The notes under the pieces: generated by a model
What the model was told of the DNA's origin: nothing
The model's database searches: none
The model's input: only the letters and a program-made list of their open reading frames with translations
In this document: one piece after another, positions 29,215-39,033 of the stretch
Numbering within the stretch: position 1 is the stretch's first letter
Layout of the letters: each line of letters opens with the position of its first letter
Program-made: the position numbers and the translations under genes
Assembly: GCF_026898135.2 (NCBI RefSeq)
Contig: NZ_CP114035.2
Coordinates: 2,211,501 to 2,275,500, forward strand
Origin: Pseudomonas fortuita
GTDB taxonomy: Bacteria > Pseudomonadota > Gammaproteobacteria > Pseudomonadales > Pseudomonadaceae
Direction: 5' to 3'
Length of the DNA: 64,000 nucleotides

Positions 29215-29814
29215 ATGTCAAGCAACGATCAAGCCCGTTCCCGCAAGCGCCTGAGCCGCGACGACCGACGCAGGCAGTTGCTGGACATGGCCTGGCAATT
29301 GGTGCGGGAGGAGGGTACCGATGCCTTGAGCCTGGGCCGCCTGGCTGAACAGGCGGGGGTAACCAAGCCGGTGGTCTATGACCATTTCGAGACCCGCAAC
29401 GGGCTGCTGATGGCGCTGTACCAGGAATACGATGCGCGTCAGTCGCAGATGCTGGCGCAAGCCTTGGCCAGCTGTGAAGCCAGCTTGGCCAGCCGCGCCC
29501 GGGTGATTGCCGAGGCCTACGTGGACTGCGTGATGAGCCAGGGCCGGGAGATACCCGGGGTGTCGGCAGCGCTGGCCGGGTCGCCGGAACTGGAGGCGCT
29601 GAAACGGGCGTACGAGCAGCCGTTCCTGGACAAGTGCCGCGAAGCCTTGGCCGGGTTTTCGCCCAGCGGCAATGTAGGGGTTGCCGGCATGCGCCTGCTG
29701 GTCGGGGCAGCGGATGCGCTGTCCCAGGCGGCTGCAGCGGGAGAGCTGGAAGCCGGGCAGGCCAAGGCTGAGCTCAAGGCCGCCATTATCGCCATGGTCG
29801 AACGGCAAACATGA
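29215..29814 (+). CDS. TetR-family repressor
   Basis: A 199-residue DNA-binding regulator. The N-terminal helix-turn-helix is LSLGRLAEQAGVTKPVVYDHFETRNGLL (about 39-66), a standard TetR reading head; the rest is the helical ligand and dimer domain. The nearest relatives control efflux or reductase genes. Its own start is 17 bases after two GTAAGTTAC boxes that it shares with the divergent quinone reductase, suggesting autoregulation and sensing of a quinone-like compound. Confidence 0.88.
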   Translation: MSSNDQARSRKRLSRDDRRRQLLDMAWQLVREEGTDALSLGRLAEQAGVTKPVVYDHFETRNGLLMALYQEYDARQSQMLAQALASCEASLASRARVIAEAYVDCVMSQGREIPGVSAALAGSPELEALKRAYEQPFLDKCREALAGFSPSGNVGVAGMRLLVGAADALSQAAAAGELEAGQAKAELKAAIIAMVERQT

Positions 29815-29830
29815 AGCGCATGCGACCATT

Positions 29831-29913
29831 GTGTGTGGGCGCACCCGCGAACACCGGCATAGCCGGTGCCATCCACCGCGTTGTCTGCTTCGCGGGCGCG
29901 CCCGCTCCCACAG
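29831..29913. repeat. REP pair, CCCGCGAACACCGGC type
   Basis: Inverted REP units with an inner ACCGGCATAGCCGGT palindrome separate convergent TetR and AraC genes. The same inner palindrome recurs at 43747-43762. Confidence 0.78.
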
Positions 29914-29942
29914 TGATCGAGCATGCTTGATAACTGGCTTCG

Positions 29943-30848
29943 CTACACAGGCAAGCTCTGGTAGGGCTGTTCATCCCCCGGGCTGCGCTCGAACTGGCGC
30001 TTGTACTCGCGGCTGAACTGCGAGGTGCTCTGGTAACCCACCCGGTGCGCTGTTTGCGCCACCCCCAGGCCCTCACCGATCAGCATCTGCTGCGCCTTGA
30101 GTAGCCGCAAGCGCTTGAGGTACTGCATCGGTGCCATGTCGGTGCAGCGCTTGAAGTGTTCATGGAAGGTCGAAACGCTCATGTTGGCCCGCGCGGCCAG
30201 TGCCTCCACGCTCAGCGGCTCGGCGTAGTGCTCGCGCAGGTGGGCGAGGGCGGCGCCGATGCGGGCAAAATGCCCCTGTTGCTCCACCAGTGCTCGCAAC
30301 ACACCGGCCTGCGGGCCGCGCAGCGCGGTATACAGCACCTCACGCACGCGCGCTGGGCCCAGTACTTTGGCGTCAAGCGGGTCCTGCAGGCAGTGCAGCA
30401 GCCGTTCCACACTGTCACGCATTGGCGCATCCAGTGCCGCCGAGGTCATCGATTGCGGTGTTTGTGCCTGTACTGCAGCGTCCGGCACCAAGCCCATGCT
30501 CTGCACCAGTTCACCCAGCACGCCACGGTCAATGTCCACCGCCACGCCCAGCAATGGCGCGTCAGGGGTGGCGAAAGTTTCGCACATGAACGGCACCGAC
30601 AACGCCTGCACCAGGTAATGCCCGGCGCCGTACTCCAGGGTGCGCGGCCCCAGGCGCGCCAGCTTGCTGCCCTGGGCCAGGATCATCAGGCTGGGTTCGT
30701 AGATCTGCGGGCTGCTGGCCACATAGTGGTCCCAGCTCAGCACCTGTACCTGGGGCAGGTGCGTGGGCACAAAGCCCGGGCGCGTGGCGAGGCTGCGGAT
30801 CAGCGTACAAAGTGGCGAATTGGCGTCGACGTGGCGGGTCAGTTGCAT
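29943..30848 (-). CDS. AraC-family regulator (AraC_N type)
   Basis: A 301-residue regulator. The N-terminal two thirds match the AraC_N sensor domain (EPSLMILAQGSKLARLG, then GHYLVQALSVPFMCETFATP). The C-terminus carries two helix-turn-helix motifs: EPLSVEALAARANMSVSTFHEHF and LGVAQTAHRVGYQSTSQFSREYKR. Regulators of this type commonly stand next to, and activate, an alcohol dehydrogenase or oxidoreductase gene, as here with the divergent gene at 31030. Confidence 0.9.
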   Translation of the reverse strand: MQLTRHVDANSPLCTLIRSLATRPGFVPTHLPQVQVLSWDHYVASSPQIYEPSLMILAQGSKLARLGPRTLEYGAGHYLVQALSVPFMCETFATPDAPLLGVAVDIDRGVLGELVQSMGLVPDAAVQAQTPQSMTSAALDAPMRDSVERLLHCLQDPLDAKVLGPARVREVLYTALRGPQAGVLRALVEQQGHFARIGAALAHLREHYAEPLSVEALAARANMSVSTFHEHFKRCTDMAPMQYLKRLRLLKAQQMLIGEGLGVAQTAHRVGYQSTSQFSREYKRQFERSPGDEQPYQSLPV

Positions 30849-30876
30849 GTTAAACCAAGGGCAGAGGATCAGACAG

Positions 30877-30896
30877 CTTAATCATCGCAGATTAAG
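30877..30896. promoter_or_regulatory. Candidate operator CTTAATC-N6-GATTAAG
   Basis: Perfect seven-base inverted arms 29 bases upstream of the AraC-type gene, in the divergent promoter region shared with the alcohol dehydrogenase. This could be the site of the adjacent regulator, though AraC proteins more often use direct repeats. Confidence 0.4.
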
Positions 30897-31029
30897 GGGA
30901 TGGCGCGAGTTATCAGATGGCATCTTCGGATAATCAGGCATGGATGCCGGAGAATCTGCCGTGGGCGTGACGCGGTTGGACGCGCAAAATGCGTCGCCTG
31001 AATCGTTTCACTTCCCTGCGAGGACCTGC

Positions 31030-32082
31030 ATGTATACCGCCATCGGTTACGCCGCCCAAACCCCTTCCAGCCCTCTGGCCCCCATGACCTTCGAGCGCCG
31101 CAGCCCGCGCCCGGACGACGTCGCCATCGACATCCTGTACTGCGGCGTATGCCACTCCGACATCCACCAGGCACGCAACGAATGGGGCATTGCCGTGTAC
31201 CCGCTGATGCCTGGCCACGAGATCATTGGCCGGGTCACGGCGGTGGGCGCCAAGGTCACCGCGCACAAGGTGGGTGACTTGGTTGGCGTCGGCTGCATGG
31301 TCGACGCGTGCCGCCATTGCGAAGCCTGCGCCAAGGACCTGGAGCAATACTGCTCGGAAGGCCCGACCATGACCTACGCCACCCCGGACCGGGTCGACGG
31401 CAGCAACACCATGGGCGGTTACTCCAGCAGCATCGTGGTCAGCGAGCACTTCGTGCTGCGCATCCCGGCCGGCATGGACCTGCCCAGCGCCGCACCTATA
31501 CTGTGCGCCGGCATTACTACCTATTCGCCGCTCAAGCATCACGGCGTCGGTCCGGGCCACAAGGTCGGCATCCTCGGCATGGGAGGGCTGGGCCACATGG
31601 GCATCAAGCTGGCCAAGGCTCTGGGTGCGGAAGTGACCCTGTTCACTCGCTCCCAGGCCAAGGCTGAGGAAGCCCGTCGCCAGGGTGCCGACCATGTGAT
31701 CGTGTCCACCGACCCCGAGCAGATGCAGGCTGCAGCTGGTCGTTTCGATTTCCTGCTCGATACCATTCCGGTGCAACACGACCTCAACCCGTACCTGGAA
31801 ACGCTGAAGTTCGATGGTGTGCACATCCTGGTTGGCCTGATCGAACCGATCGACCCGCCCGTGCATGCGGCCAACCTGGTGTTGAAGCGCCGGGTGCTGG
31901 CGGGGTCGTTGATCGGTGGCATCGCCGAGACCCAGGAAGTGCTGGACTTCTGCGCCGAGCACGACATCCGCTGCGATATCGAGATGCTGGATATCCGTAA
32001 CATCAACCAGGCGTATGAGCGGATGATCGCCGGTGATGTCAAGTACCGGTTCGTGATCGACATGGCCACGTTGCAAGGCTGA
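31030..32082 (+). CDS. Zinc-dependent NADP alcohol dehydrogenase (YahK/AdhC type)
   Basis: A 350-residue medium-chain dehydrogenase of the cinnamyl-alcohol-dehydrogenase-like group, usually an NADPH aldehyde reductase. Catalytic zinc ligands are in GVCHSD (Cys41) and PGHE (His63, Glu64), and structural zinc cysteines are at 94, 97, 100 and 108. The nucleotide fold is GILGMGGLGHMGIKLAKALG. GAGGA precedes the ATG by five bases. Divergent from the AraC regulator. A detoxifying role toward broad aldehydes is the usual finding for this family. Confidence 0.9.
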   Translation: MYTAIGYAAQTPSSPLAPMTFERRSPRPDDVAIDILYCGVCHSDIHQARNEWGIAVYPLMPGHEIIGRVTAVGAKVTAHKVGDLVGVGCMVDACRHCEACAKDLEQYCSEGPTMTYATPDRVDGSNTMGGYSSSIVVSEHFVLRIPAGMDLPSAAPILCAGITTYSPLKHHGVGPGHKVGILGMGGLGHMGIKLAKALGAEVTLFTRSQAKAEEARRQGADHVIVSTDPEQMQAAAGRFDFLLDTIPVQHDLNPYLETLKFDGVHILVGLIEPIDPPVHAANLVLKRRVLAGSLIGGIAETQEVLDFCAEHDIRCDIEMLDIRNINQAYERMIAGDVKYRFVIDMATLQG

Positions 32083-32101
32083 TTGATCGGCTGCCTGTCC
32101 T

Positions 32102-32195
32102 GGCCTCTTCGCGGGGAAACCCGCTCCCACAGTTGCACCACGGCATTCACGCTATGTGCGGTCCCGTGGGAGCGGGTTCACCCGCGAAGGGGCCA
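32102..32195. repeat. REP pair, CTTCGCGGGG type
   Basis: GGCCTCTTCGCGGGGAAACCCGCTCCCACAG and its mirror copy lie between convergent dehydrogenase and beta-propeller genes. Confidence 0.8.
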
Positions 32196-32223
32196 GTACA
32201 GGCTGCAACAAATCCTGGTTCTG

Positions 32224-33540
32224 TTACCAGACCATCGCCTTGTCCCACCCCCGCCAGAACAACCACCGCCGCACCTCGCCATGTGCCCCGGTGCCGATCT
32301 GCCATTCAGGCCGCCCGTTATCCAGCGCAATTACCGACACCACCCCCGCGTGGCTAGCCGCCACCAGCGTTTGCCCGTCGGCGCTGATATCCATCGCACT
32401 GATGGTCGAGCCCAGGTAATGCTGCCAGTGTTCAGTACCGTCCTCGCCAAACGCCCGCAGGTAGCCATAGGCATCGCCCACAATGTACTCGCCATTACGC
32501 GCTACGCCGGCGTATACCCGCGCGCCATCCTGCAGCAGTGGGGTACGTGGGTCCTGGCTGTAGTAGTCGGTTTCCAGCCCCGGCAAATCGGCGACGTTTA
32601 CCCCCAACGTGGCGCCGCTGTAGAAATGACAGGCATTGAGGGCCAGGTGGTCACCCGCGCGGTTGAACAACGCAAAGTGCGGGTACTCGCTGCCAGGGCC
32701 GATGTCCGCCAGCAGCCTGAGTTGCGCGTCCAGCACCAGGTGCCGGCTGCCTTGCTCACCCACCACGATCAGCCGGCCATCCGCCGACACCGCGCCATGC
32801 TCCATGCTCAGCCCCAGGCTGATGTCGTCCGGGTCGGTGCCTTCGGCCAATTCATCGAGCACGCGTGTCTGCTGTGGCAGCAGGCGAGTCGCACCCTCGG
32901 TGGACAGCACGAAGATACCTTCGGCACTCACCAGCAGCACGCGTTGGCCATCCGGGAAGGGGATCAGCGCGGTCGGGGTGGGCGGCAGGTCGAACGGTTC
33001 GAACGGGTAACCTGGCGGCAACCCCTCCAGCCCGGTTGGCCAGGCCAGGCGCTGCACGTGTGGGCCGCCCCAGCCATCGGTCACACGCACGCCTTCGGCG
33101 TTGGCCAGGGCGAAGTAGCGACGGGCCGGGCAGCGGCCAAAGTGTTCGATACCGATGACCGGGGTTACCTCTTGGTGGCCGATACGCACCACATGGCCCT
33201 TGTCGTAAGGCATGCCGATGCGTGCCAGCAGGCTGCCATCCTCCAGCAGCAGGACATTGCTGATGCCTTGGCCGTGGTCTTCGAGCAACGGTACCAGGGG
33301 GTGGTGCGCAGGTGGCCAGGCTTCGCGGAAGGCTCGACGCTGTTGTTCGTCGGCGCCAGGGTGATTGGCTGCCTGCAGGGCTGTCAGCCAGGCGTCCAGC
33401 AGGTGCCCGGTGGCTGGCGCCTGCGGCTCTTCAAGATTGTCCCAGCCTTGCGCACGGCCCTGCGCGACGTATTCGTTGACGGCCTGGGCATAGGCAATGA
33501 CTGCCTGCTGCCACTGCTGCTGGGGGTGCTGCTTGTCCAT
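32224..33540 (-). CDS. WD40/PQQ-like beta-propeller protein
   Basis: A 438-residue protein without signal peptide. After a helical N-terminal part (1-90) the chain is built of repeated beta-sheet blades with ends such as GAVSADGRLIVVGEQG, GEYIVGDAYGYLRAFGEDG and MDISADGQTLVAASHAGVVS, the pattern of WD40 or PQQ-type propellers. I count six or seven blades. No catalytic motif is visible, so a scaffold role is possible. The ATG at 33540 has AAGGAG twelve bases upstream (long); in-frame GTG codons upstream are alternatives. Confidence 0.75.
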   Translation of the reverse strand: MDKQHPQQQWQQAVIAYAQAVNEYVAQGRAQGWDNLEEPQAPATGHLLDAWLTALQAANHPGADEQQRRAFREAWPPAHHPLVPLLEDHGQGISNVLLLEDGSLLARIGMPYDKGHVVRIGHQEVTPVIGIEHFGRCPARRYFALANAEGVRVTDGWGGPHVQRLAWPTGLEGLPPGYPFEPFDLPPTPTALIPFPDGQRVLLVSAEGIFVLSTEGATRLLPQQTRVLDELAEGTDPDDISLGLSMEHGAVSADGRLIVVGEQGSRHLVLDAQLRLLADIGPGSEYPHFALFNRAGDHLALNACHFYSGATLGVNVADLPGLETDYYSQDPRTPLLQDGARVYAGVARNGEYIVGDAYGYLRAFGEDGTEHWQHYLGSTISAMDISADGQTLVAASHAGVVSVIALDNGRPEWQIGTGAHGEVRRWLFWRGWDKAMVW

Positions 33541-33664
33541 GAGCGGATCGGGCTCCTTGTTGCACACGCGTTTCACACAAAGCGCGCATGGTACTCCTTC
33601 TGCCTGCCTTGCGGTTGTGAGGCCCCGGGTTGACGCGTACCATGCCGTGCATTCCTATCAATAA

Positions 33665-34945
<1,281 letters not shown>

Positions 34946-34966
34946 CCCAATGGCCAGCGGGCTTTT

Positions 34967-35083
34967 TGTAGGAGCGGCCTTGTGCCGCGATGGGCCGCAA
35001 AGCGGCCCCGGCAATGTCTGCGGCGAAGCTGACATCTTGGGGCCGCTGCGCGCCCCGATCGCGACACAAGGCCGCTCCTTCAG
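34967..35083. repeat. REP pair, AAGGCCGCTCC type
   Basis: GTAGGAGCGGCCTTGTGCCGCGATGGGCCGC with its inverted mate, between convergent MFS and LysE genes. Confidence 0.8.
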
Positions 35084-35118
35084 GTGCCCCGTAGACCCGA
35101 GGGGATACCGCTTGATCT

Positions 35119-35703
35119 TCAAGCCAGTACGGCAGCCCAGGCAGAAATCAACAGCACCCCCGCCAACACCTGGTTGAACAGCTGCAACCGCCGCGGTGCC
35201 TGCAACCACCTGGCGCTCCCCACCCCCAGCACCGCCCAGGCTGCCATGCACGGCAGGGCGATCAGCAAAAATACCAGCGCCAGTTGCCACACCGGCAATG
35301 ACGGCGCTGCAAATACCCCGACCACCGCCACAGCCATCAGCCACACCTTGGGGTTCACCACCTGCAGCGATGCGGCGCTGAAAGCACTGAGCCCTTGCGC
35401 GGTGGCCGCTTGCAAGGGGGTGGCGGCACTGCGCAGCATCTTCCACGCCAGCCAGCTTAGCCACAACACGCCGGCCCAGCTCATCAGCTGTTGGGCCAAG
35501 GGGTGACGCAGGAGCAGCTCACCCAGCCCTAGACCGACCATCAACACGATTGCCGCTGCCGCGCCACAGGCCGCCACGATTGGCACCAGGCTCGCGCGCA
35601 AACCTGCGCGCGCGCCATGGGCCAGGATCAGCAGGTTGGTCGGCCCCGGGCTGATGCTGGCAACCAGGGCGAACAGAATGAAAGGCAACAACGACTGCGA
35701 CAT
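35119..35703 (-). CDS. LysE/RhtB-family amino acid exporter
   Basis: A 194-residue, six-segment inner-membrane exporter. The N-terminal family motif SISPGPTNLLILAHGARAG and NPKVWLMAVAVVGVF in the middle are conserved in the LysE superfamily (exporters of lysine, threonine, homoserine lactone or cysteine-type compounds). GGAG lies nine bases before the ATG. The AraC gene ends 50 bases upstream on the same strand; AraC-LysE pairs are frequent and suggest regulator and exporter respond to the same amino acid. Confidence 0.9.
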   Translation of the reverse strand: MSQSLLPFILFALVASISPGPTNLLILAHGARAGLRASLVPIVAACGAAAAIVLMVGLGLGELLLRHPLAQQLMSWAGVLWLSWLAWKMLRSAATPLQAATAQGLSAFSAASLQVVNPKVWLMAVAVVGVFAAPSLPVWQLALVFLLIALPCMAAWAVLGVGSARWLQAPRRLQLFNQVLAGVLLISAWAAVLA

Positions 35704-35753
35704 GGTTCATGGCTCCGGAAAATCGAAGCACCATGCTCGCTGCCTTCAGGGGT

Positions 35754-36584
35754 TCAGTCTGGAAGGTTTGAGCAGCGCCTGCGGTAGTCGGCAGGGGTCA
35801 GCCGGTAGGCCCGACGGAACCAGCGCCCCAAGTGGCTCTGGTCGGCGAAGCCCAAGGCCACGGCCACATCGGCAGGCGTCTGGCCCTGGGCGAGCAGGCG
35901 CCGTGCCCGGGCCAGGCGCAGCTGGATCAGGTAGGCATGCGGTGCAATGCCGAACGCGGCCTTGAATGCACGGGTCAGGCGAAAACGGTCGATGCCACAG
36001 GCCTGGGCCAGGTCTTCCAGGCCGACGTCGCGCTCCAGGTGGGCGTGCAGGTAATCACGCGCGCGCTGCGCGCTCAGCGGCAGGCGCGGGTCGGGGTTGA
36101 TGCGTCGGCGCCAGTGCATGTGGCGGGTCAGACAGGCCAGCAGGTCGTCCATGGCCGTTTGCCGCACGATGCGCAAGTCCCGGTCGTGCACGGTGCAGAA
36201 GGCGAGGGCGGTGGCCCGCGCCAGGCGCTCATCGTGGCACAGGGTATCGGCAAAACTGGGCAGGCTGTCGCCCGGTGTGTGCTCGAACAGCGACCGCAGC
36301 TGTTGGTCTAGCCAAGCGGGCTGCAGGTACAGCGTCGAATAGGTGAAGCCTTCTTCGGTGGGCGCCAGCCCATCGTGGATGTCGCCAGGCTCGAGCAAGA
36401 ATACCTGCCCCGGCGTGCTGCGATGGCGCACCCGACGGCAGTTGAACTGCTGCACGCCCTGCTCGGTCACGCCGACCAGAAAGCTGTCGTGCCAGTGCGG
36501 GTCGTAGGCATGTCCGACGAAATGCGCCCGGACCGATTCGATGCCGGTATCGGCGTCTTGCTTGAGGTCGATCCAGTTGCTCAT
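35754..36584 (-). CDS. AraC-family regulator with cupin sensor
   Basis: A 276-residue regulator. The N-terminal cupin contains HAYDPHWHDSFLVGVTEQG and GQVFLLEPGDIHDG, the AraC_binding pattern in which His residues line a ligand pocket. Two helix-turn-helix motifs follow: VGLEDLAQACGIDRFRLTRAF and TPADVAVALGFADQSHLGRWF. Located directly before the LysE-type exporter on the same strand, so it probably controls that gene. Confidence 0.9.
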   Translation of the reverse strand: MSNWIDLKQDADTGIESVRAHFVGHAYDPHWHDSFLVGVTEQGVQQFNCRRVRHRSTPGQVFLLEPGDIHDGLAPTEEGFTYSTLYLQPAWLDQQLRSLFEHTPGDSLPSFADTLCHDERLARATALAFCTVHDRDLRIVRQTAMDDLLACLTRHMHWRRRINPDPRLPLSAQRARDYLHAHLERDVGLEDLAQACGIDRFRLTRAFKAAFGIAPHAYLIQLRLARARRLLAQGQTPADVAVALGFADQSHLGRWFRRAYRLTPADYRRRCSNLPD

Positions 36585-36632
36585 GAACGTGTGCCGTTGG
36601 GGTAAATGGCTACCTTAGCGCAACCCCCCGGC

Positions 36633-37556
36633 TCAGTCTGGAACGATTGTGCAGCCGTTGGTCAGTGCCCGATCACGCAGGGCCTCGAAGCGCTCGCGCA
36701 GCCACAGGTGCAATTGCGAAACTGCCGGTGTGAGCTGCTTGCGATGCGGGCAGACCAAGGTGACCGGGGTAGGTTCGCCGAGCAGTTCGGGCAGGACGAT
36801 TTCCAGTTCACCGGCCGCAATGTTGGCGCTGACATCCAGCCACGACTTGTAGACGATGCCTTCGCCTTGAATGGCCAGGCGACGGATGACGTCGGCATCG
36901 TCACTGACCAGCGGCCCGCGCACCTGCACGGTACGGTTGCCCAGCTGCCACTTGTCGTATACCCGGTTGTGCTGCATGTACAGCAGGCAGGCGTGTTGCT
37001 GCAGGGCGTCGGGGCTGAGCGGGCGGCCGTGGCGGGCCAGGTAGTCGGGCGATGCGACCAGCACTCTGCGGTTCCAGTCGGCCAATGGCAGAGCGATGTA
37101 GTTGGCATCCTGGTTCAGGCCATAGCGGATGGCCACATCCACCGGGTCGCGGTTGAGGTCGGCAATCTGGTCGGACAGGAAGAAACGCAGTTGCAATGCC
37201 GGGTGCTCGCGGCGAAAAGCGCTGAGCCAGGGCAGCAACATGTTGCGGCCCATGTCGGAAGGTGCCGACACCTGCAGGGTGCCGCGCAGGGTATTGGGGT
37301 TGCCATGCAGGTCTTCATGGCCCTGGCGCAAGCTCTCCAGCACATTCAGCGCGGTGGGCAGGTAGCGCTCGCCCTCGGCGGTCAGGCGCAGGCTGCGCGT
37401 GGTGCGGGCGAACAGGCGTACATCCAGGTCGCGCTCCAGGCGCTTGATTGCTGCGGCCACCTGGCCCGGCAGCAGGCCGGCTTCATGGGCGGCGGCTGTG
37501 AAGCTGCCCAGTACGCTGCTGCGGGCAAACAGTTCGAGGTCGGCAATACGCAGCAT
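36633..37556 (-). CDS. LysR-family regulator
   Basis: A 307-residue LysR regulator. Helix-turn-helix at about 17-45 (GSFTAAAHEAGLLPGQVAAAIKRLE), followed by the substrate-binding-protein-like effector domain. The reading head lacks the usual SQPAVS core (here LLPGQVA), as in the pseudomonad CrgA/AaeR-like branch. Divergent from the nitroreductase gene at 37668 with a 111-base shared promoter region, which it very probably controls. Confidence 0.88.
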   Translation of the reverse strand: MLRIADLELFARSSVLGSFTAAAHEAGLLPGQVAAAIKRLERDLDVRLFARTTRSLRLTAEGERYLPTALNVLESLRQGHEDLHGNPNTLRGTLQVSAPSDMGRNMLLPWLSAFRREHPALQLRFFLSDQIADLNRDPVDVAIRYGLNQDANYIALPLADWNRRVLVASPDYLARHGRPLSPDALQQHACLLYMQHNRVYDKWQLGNRTVQVRGPLVSDDADVIRRLAIQGEGIVYKSWLDVSANIAAGELEIVLPELLGEPTPVTLVCPHRKQLTPAVSQLHLWLRERFEALRDRALTNGCTIVPD

Positions 37557-37667
37557 GTTGCATTTTCACTCCGTGGATGAAAGTGTTGCTGCATTGTGCC
37601 GGTTTTTCTTTTGTACTGGAAAGATAAGATACACGCCACATACACCGTTGATTCCCGGAGTTGTTGC

Positions 37668-38321
37668 ATGGATACCGTCTCGCTGGCCAAGCGCCGCTAC
37701 ACCACCAAAGCCTACGATGCCTCGCGCCGTATTCCCCAGGCCACTGTCGATGCCTTGCTTGAACAACTGCGCCACAGCCCGTCCTCGGTCAACTCACAGC
37801 CGTGGCACTTCATCGTTGCTGATACCGGCGAAGGCAAGGCCCGCCTGGCAAAGAGTACCAACGAGGGTTTTGCCTACAACACACCCAAGCTCCTCGATGC
37901 GTCGCACGTGATCGTATTCTGCACCCGCACCGAAATGACCGAAGCGCACCTCAATGCGGTGCTTGATCAAGAGGCTGCCGATGGCCGTTTCCGTGACGAG
38001 CAAGCCCGCGCCGGGCAAAACCAGAGCCGCCGCCATTACGTCAACCTGCACCGCTATGACCAGAAGGACGTGCAGCACTGGATGGAAAAGCAGACTTACC
38101 TGGCCTTGGGTACGGCGCTGCTGGGGGCAGCGGCGCATGGTCTGGATGCAACCCCGATCGAAGGCTTCGACAGCAAGGTGCTCGATGCTGAGCTGGGCTT
38201 GCGTGAGCGTGGCTTTACCAGTGTGGTGATCCTCAGCCTGGGTTATCGCAGCGAGTCGGACTTCAACGCCGGGCTGAACAAATCACGCTTGCCGGCTTCG
38301 CAAGTGTTCACTTTCTTGTGA
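37668..38321 (+). CDS. NfsB-type nitroreductase
   Basis: A 217-residue FMN-dependent oxygen-insensitive nitroreductase, the exact length of E. coli NfsB. The FMN-binding segments are LAKRRYTTKAYDASRRI near the N-terminus, RHSPSSVNSQPWHFIVAD, and TPIEGFDSKVLDAELGL. It reduces nitroaromatics and quinones with NAD(P)H. GGAG is seven bases before the ATG. Controlled, by inference, by the divergent LysR gene. Confidence 0.92.
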   Translation: MDTVSLAKRRYTTKAYDASRRIPQATVDALLEQLRHSPSSVNSQPWHFIVADTGEGKARLAKSTNEGFAYNTPKLLDASHVIVFCTRTEMTEAHLNAVLDQEAADGRFRDEQARAGQNQSRRHYVNLHRYDQKDVQHWMEKQTYLALGTALLGAAAHGLDATPIEGFDSKVLDAELGLRERGFTSVVILSLGYRSESDFNAGLNKSRLPASQVFTFL

Positions 38322-38327
38322 GATTAC

Positions 38328-38347
38328 CGGGGCCACAGACGGCCCCG
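38328..38347. terminator. Probable terminator after nitroreductase
   Basis: CGGGGCC-ACAGAC-GGCCCCG forms a seven-pair GC stem right after the nitroreductase stop, with a short T-run (ATTTTT) about ten bases further on. The neighbouring gene is convergent. Confidence 0.5.
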
Positions 38348-38373
38348 CCCGACAATGAATTTTTGCTTGCCAG

Positions 38374-38916
38374 TCAATAACTGCCATCGTGCAGTGCCAG
38401 GCTCTGGCGCAGCTGTTCGAGCATGGCCACACGCAGCGCCAGCGGGGCCTGGATGCGGATAGAACCTGCTTGGGACAGCAGCCAGCCCATCAGCGCCCGG
38501 TTGTCGGCCACGGTAGCGACCAGCACGGCGCCGCCGCTCGCTTGCGGTGTCAGTTGCATGTCTGCTGACAGGGGTGATTGTTCCAGGCGGCGGGCCAGCG
38601 CGTCATCGACCCAGGCATGCAGTTCAACGTGGTCCGGGGGGGTAAGCACGTCGGGTTGCAGCTGCTGCGCTTCGCTCAGGCTCAGGCCCGGTTGCCAGTA
38701 CCAGCCGTAAGGCATGCCTTTACTGTTGCACTGCAACGGGAACAACGCGGCAAGCTCGACCAGGTCGCGTTCGACGGTGCGTTTGCTGGTGGTATGGCCC
38801 ACGGTTGTCAGGGCGGCCTGCAACTGGGTAGAGCTCATCCCGGGGTGGCGGCCGGGCAGCAACTTGAGCAGCTGCCACTGTCGGGCGATGGTATGGCGGG
38901 TTGGGTGGCTGGGCAA
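38374..38916 (-). CDS. Short WYL-family-like regulator lacking the WYL core
   Basis: A 180-residue protein. Residues 10-85 form the winged helix-turn-helix found at the start of YafY/PafC-type WYL regulators (HTIARQWQLLKLLPGRHPGM, TSKRTVERDLVELAALFPL). Residues 110-175 match their C-terminal WCX extension (VLVATVADNRALMGWLLSQA, then APLALRVAMLEQL). The WYL ligand domain of about 70-100 residues that should lie between them is absent. The TTG start has AAGGA eight bases upstream. It may be a deletion product or a compact regulator that does not sense nucleic acid ligands. Confidence 0.72.
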   Translation of the reverse strand: MPSHPTRHTIARQWQLLKLLPGRHPGMSSTQLQAALTTVGHTTSKRTVERDLVELAALFPLQCNSKGMPYGWYWQPGLSLSEAQQLQPDVLTPPDHVELHAWVDDALARRLEQSPLSADMQLTPQASGGAVLVATVADNRALMGWLLSQAGSIRIQAPLALRVAMLEQLRQSLALHDGSY

Positions 38917-39033
38917 AGGCTTCGTCCTTGAAGGCAGGCGTCAAACCTGCCTGGATAGTGGCGTATAGCTATTGCGCAGCATACCCTCTCATAGAATGGG
39001 ATCCAAGTTTTCCCCGAATGCCGCCAGTTGAAT

